From Patescibacteria group bacterium (GTDB lineage Bacteria; Patescibacteriota; Patescibacteriia; S139-126): a stretch of DNA of 7,305 nucleotides. The DNA lies in the NCBI GenBank assembly GCA_015485755.1, contig WFTD01000111.1, forward strand, positions 1-7,305. Direction: 5' to 3'. Every line of letters begins with the position of its first letter. Position 1 is the stretch's first letter. Of the stretch, positions 5,261 to 7,305 are shown one piece after another. The position numbers were made by a program, and so were the translations under genes. The notes beneath the pieces are model-generated. The model made no database searches. It was not told the origin of the DNA and saw only the letters and a program-made list of their open reading frames with translations.

Positions 5261-7258
5261 TTAAAAGTCTAAAGTCCTTTTTACTTCCTTTTCAGTGAAA
5301 AATTCCAATAAATCACCTTCCTGCAAAACTATACTACCGGAATAATTTAAACCAAACTCCTGACCCGATAAAACTTGCCTCACTTGCTCTGGACCAATTC
5401 TAAGTTCATTTACTTTACCCTCTCCTACTATTTTATTATCACGATGAACAACAACCAAACATTTATCATCAATCTCGCCTTCTTTTACTTTCGCTCCAAC
5501 AATCATACCGCTCTTTCCTCCTCTAAACACCGCCAGAACTTCTGCCTTGCCCTTAAACTCGCGCAATATTTCTGGCTCTAACAACTCCTCCAAGTTAGCA
5601 CGGACATCATCAAGTAATTCATAGATTATTTTATAAATCTTTATGTCAATACCTTTCTCCTTTGCCACTTGAAAAGCATGGGGGGTAGCAGAAGTATTAA
5701 AACCATAAATTTTAGCCTTGGCTCCATCTGCCCTAACTACATCAACTTCCGTTATATCTCCCAGTCCTTTGCTGATAATTTCAACCGCTACAAACTGATT
5801 CCTAAATTTTTTCAATGACTCTTCAATCGCCTCAAGCGAGCCAACTACATCTGCCTTCAAAATTATGGGTAATTTCTTAACACCGCTCTGATCTGCATCT
5901 TCAGTTGGGGTGAGATCTTCTCCCTCTACAGTTTTCTTTTTCTTTTTAGCAAAGTCTCTTTTGGCTGATTTGATATCTTCTATCACTTCCAAAATTTCTC
6001 CCACCTCTGGCACTCCAGCTAAACCAATTATTTGAACCGGGGTTGATGGGGTGGCCGCTTTCACTTGCCTGCCCTTAAAATCAAACATTGACCTTATCTT
6101 GCCAACCACACTGCCAACTTTAACATAATCACCTACTTTGAGAGTGCCAGTATGAATTAAAACTGTGGCAATCGCCCCCCTACTTTTATCAAGGTGGGAT
6201 TCGATTATCGTTCCACGGGCCAAGTCATCAACTTTAGCTTTTATTTTCTCTCTATTCATCTCCTCAACTAATAGGATCATGTCCAATAATTCATCTAGGT
6301 TTGTTCCTTCTTTGGCAGAAACTGGCACACAAATAACATCGCCCCCCCAGTCCTCAGGGACCAAATTTATTTCTGCTAGTTCCTTTTTGACTCTGTCTAT
6401 ATCAGCTTCAGGTTTATCAATTTTATTTATGGCAACAATCATTGGTAGTCCTGCGTCCTGAATTATTTTGATAGCCTCAATTGTTTGCGGTTGAATGCCG
6501 CTATCAGCGGCCACCACCAAAATAGCAATATCTGCCACTTGAGCTCCCCGAGAACGCATATTTGAAAAAGCCTCATGACCGGGGGTATCAATAAAAGTTA
6601 TAATCTTGCCTTTTCTTTCTACTTGGTATGCGCCAATATGTTGAGTGATGCCACCAGCCTCTCCCTCAACCACATTTGTTTCTCTGATTGCATCTAACAA
6701 TTTTGTTTTGCCATGGTCAACATGTCCCAACACAACTATCACTGGCGGTCTTGGTTTGGCATCTTTATCATGGCTTACTGACTTTATTTTTTCTAACTTA
6801 TCCTGCAACTGTTTGGCTTTATCTAGTTCAGCGTCTGACTCTGTTTGCAATTCTGTTTTATAACCAAGCTCTTCTGCCACTATAGTTGCGATCTCAAAAT
6901 CTATCCGTTCTGACAAAGATGCCATAATGCCATGCTTCATCAACTCTGCTATCATAGCTGCTGGAGACAGTTGTAATCTATCAGCCAAATCGCGCACTGA
7001 TATTTTGGCTGGGATTTTCAAAACTTTATCTCCCCCTGTTTGGCCCTCCTCCTTATTTTCCTCCTGTTTCAACTGTTCATATTTAGCGGCAATTTTCTGT
7101 CTCCTTTCCTCTTCTTTCCACTTGGCTATAATTTTATGAGCCATCTCATCTGGAACCTTAATAGCTTTCATACCAATATCAAAACCAAGCTCTGGCAATT
7201 TCTCCTTGAGCTCTTTGGTTGATACCCGCAAACGTCTTGCCAATTCAGTTAAATTCAT
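5261..7258 (-). CDS. infB: Translation initiation factor IF-2
   Basis: IF-2 is the GTPase that brings fMet-tRNA to the 30S subunit and promotes 50S joining. At 665 aa it is a compact form compared with many bacteria (700-900), mainly through a short N-terminus. Two IF2_N-type helical modules are visible (about 1-45 and 86-134), separated by a charged linker. The GTPase domain has G1 GHVDHGKT (178-185), G2 GGITQHIG (202-209), G3 DTPGH (224-228), G4 NKID (278-281) and G5 SAKEG (314-318), all intact. The beta-barrel domain II runs about 345-425. A lysine-rich then acidic linker (about 430-462) leads to domain III, starting LPIILKADVVGSLEAI, and the C-terminal fMet-tRNA-binding barrel (about 565-655). 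The start MNLTELARRL is a typical IF2_N beginning, but no Shine-Dalgarno precedes it. The gene is complete, with 47 bases of upstream sequence left in the window. Confidence 0.99.
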   Translation of the reverse strand: MNLTELARRLRVSTKELKEKLPELGFDIGMKAIKVPDEMAHKIIAKWKEEERRQKIAAKYEQLKQEENKEEGQTGGDKVLKIPAKISVRDLADRLQLSPAAMIAELMKHGIMASLSERIDFEIATIVAEELGYKTELQTESDAELDKAKQLQDKLEKIKSVSHDKDAKPRPPVIVVLGHVDHGKTKLLDAIRETNVVEGEAGGITQHIGAYQVERKGKIITFIDTPGHEAFSNMRSRGAQVADIAILVVAADSGIQPQTIEAIKIIQDAGLPMIVAINKIDKPEADIDRVKKELAEINLVPEDWGGDVICVPVSAKEGTNLDELLDMILLVEEMNREKIKAKVDDLARGTIIESHLDKSRGAIATVLIHTGTLKVGDYVKVGSVVGKIRSMFDFKGRQVKAATPSTPVQIIGLAGVPEVGEILEVIEDIKSAKRDFAKKKKKTVEGEDLTPTEDADQSGVKKLPIILKADVVGSLEAIEESLKKFRNQFVAVEIISKGLGDITEVDVVRADGAKAKIYGFNTSATPHAFQVAKEKGIDIKIYKIIYELLDDVRANLEELLEPEILREFKGKAEVLAVFRGGKSGMIVGAKVKEGEIDDKCLVVVHRDNKIVGEGKVNELRIGPEQVRQVLSGQEFGLNYSGSIVLQEGDLLEFFTEKEVKRTLDF

Positions 7259-7270
7259 AAAAATTTGACA

Positions 7271-7302
7271 TTTAAGAAAAAAATAACTCTTTTGAGTGTA
7301 TT
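7271..7302 (-). terminator. Weak hairpin with T tract upstream of infB
   Basis: On the minus strand AATA-C-ACTC, loop AAAA, GAGT-TATT forms an 8-bp stem with a one-base bulge (7282-7302). It is followed by TTTTTTTCTT. It may end transcription of a gene beyond the right edge or act as an attenuator in the infB leader. The stem is AT-rich and weak. A -10-like CATAAT (7300-7305) sits at the very edge, where no -35 can be checked. Confidence 0.35.
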
Positions 7303-7305
7303 ATG

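Noticed and set aside
7265..7304. TTGACA and TATTAT on the plus strand near the right edge, resembling a promoter
   Set aside because: The two elements are 28 bp apart, far from the usual 16-18 bp, and no plus-strand gene follows within the window.

Overview
The window reads as an AT-rich, tightly packed stretch of core housekeeping genes from a bacterium. Every identifiable gene is on the minus strand. The set is infB, rbfA, a DHH-family phosphoesterase, clpP, rny (RNase Y), a YmdB-type metallophosphoesterase, an HU-family DNA-binding protein and tRNA-Arg(UCG). Low GC, near absence of Shine-Dalgarno sequences, divergent but compact proteins and exclusive TAA/TAG stops suggest a Patescibacteria (CPR) lineage, perhaps Parcubacteria-like. 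That placement is inference from general character and no single marker proves it. The genes read through without in-frame UGA, so UGA-recoded CPR lineages are unlikely.

Layout in transcription order, from high to low coordinates. A weak hairpin with a T-rich tail precedes infB at the right edge. infB and rbfA are directly adjacent (TAA followed by ATG) and form a translation-initiation and 30S-maturation pair. A clean intrinsic terminator follows rbfA, and its seven-T tract ends exactly at the ATG of the DHH gene. A 59-bp gap after the DHH gene holds the best promoter in the window (TTGCTA, 17-bp spacer, TATAAT), which drives clpP. Its -10 box lies inside a perfect 15-bp palindrome. A 305-bp non-coding gap between clpP and rny contains a long-range inverted repeat and several smaller hairpins just before the only clear Shine-Dalgarno sequence. 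rny and ymdB are 18 bp apart, an arrangement also known from Firmicutes. HU follows and ends at a hairpin terminator. The tRNA with encoded CCA lies beyond it.

The genes serve translation initiation (IF-2, RbfA), RNA and nucleotide turnover (RNase Y, the DHH phosphoesterase, possibly YmdB), proteolysis (ClpP) and nucleoid structure (HU). I see no mobile element, CRISPR array, defence island or evident novel protein system.

The parts worth a second look are regulatory or concern active sites: the clpP palindrome, the structured rny leader, the terminator touching a start codon, and altered metal-site motifs in the DHH and YmdB proteins.
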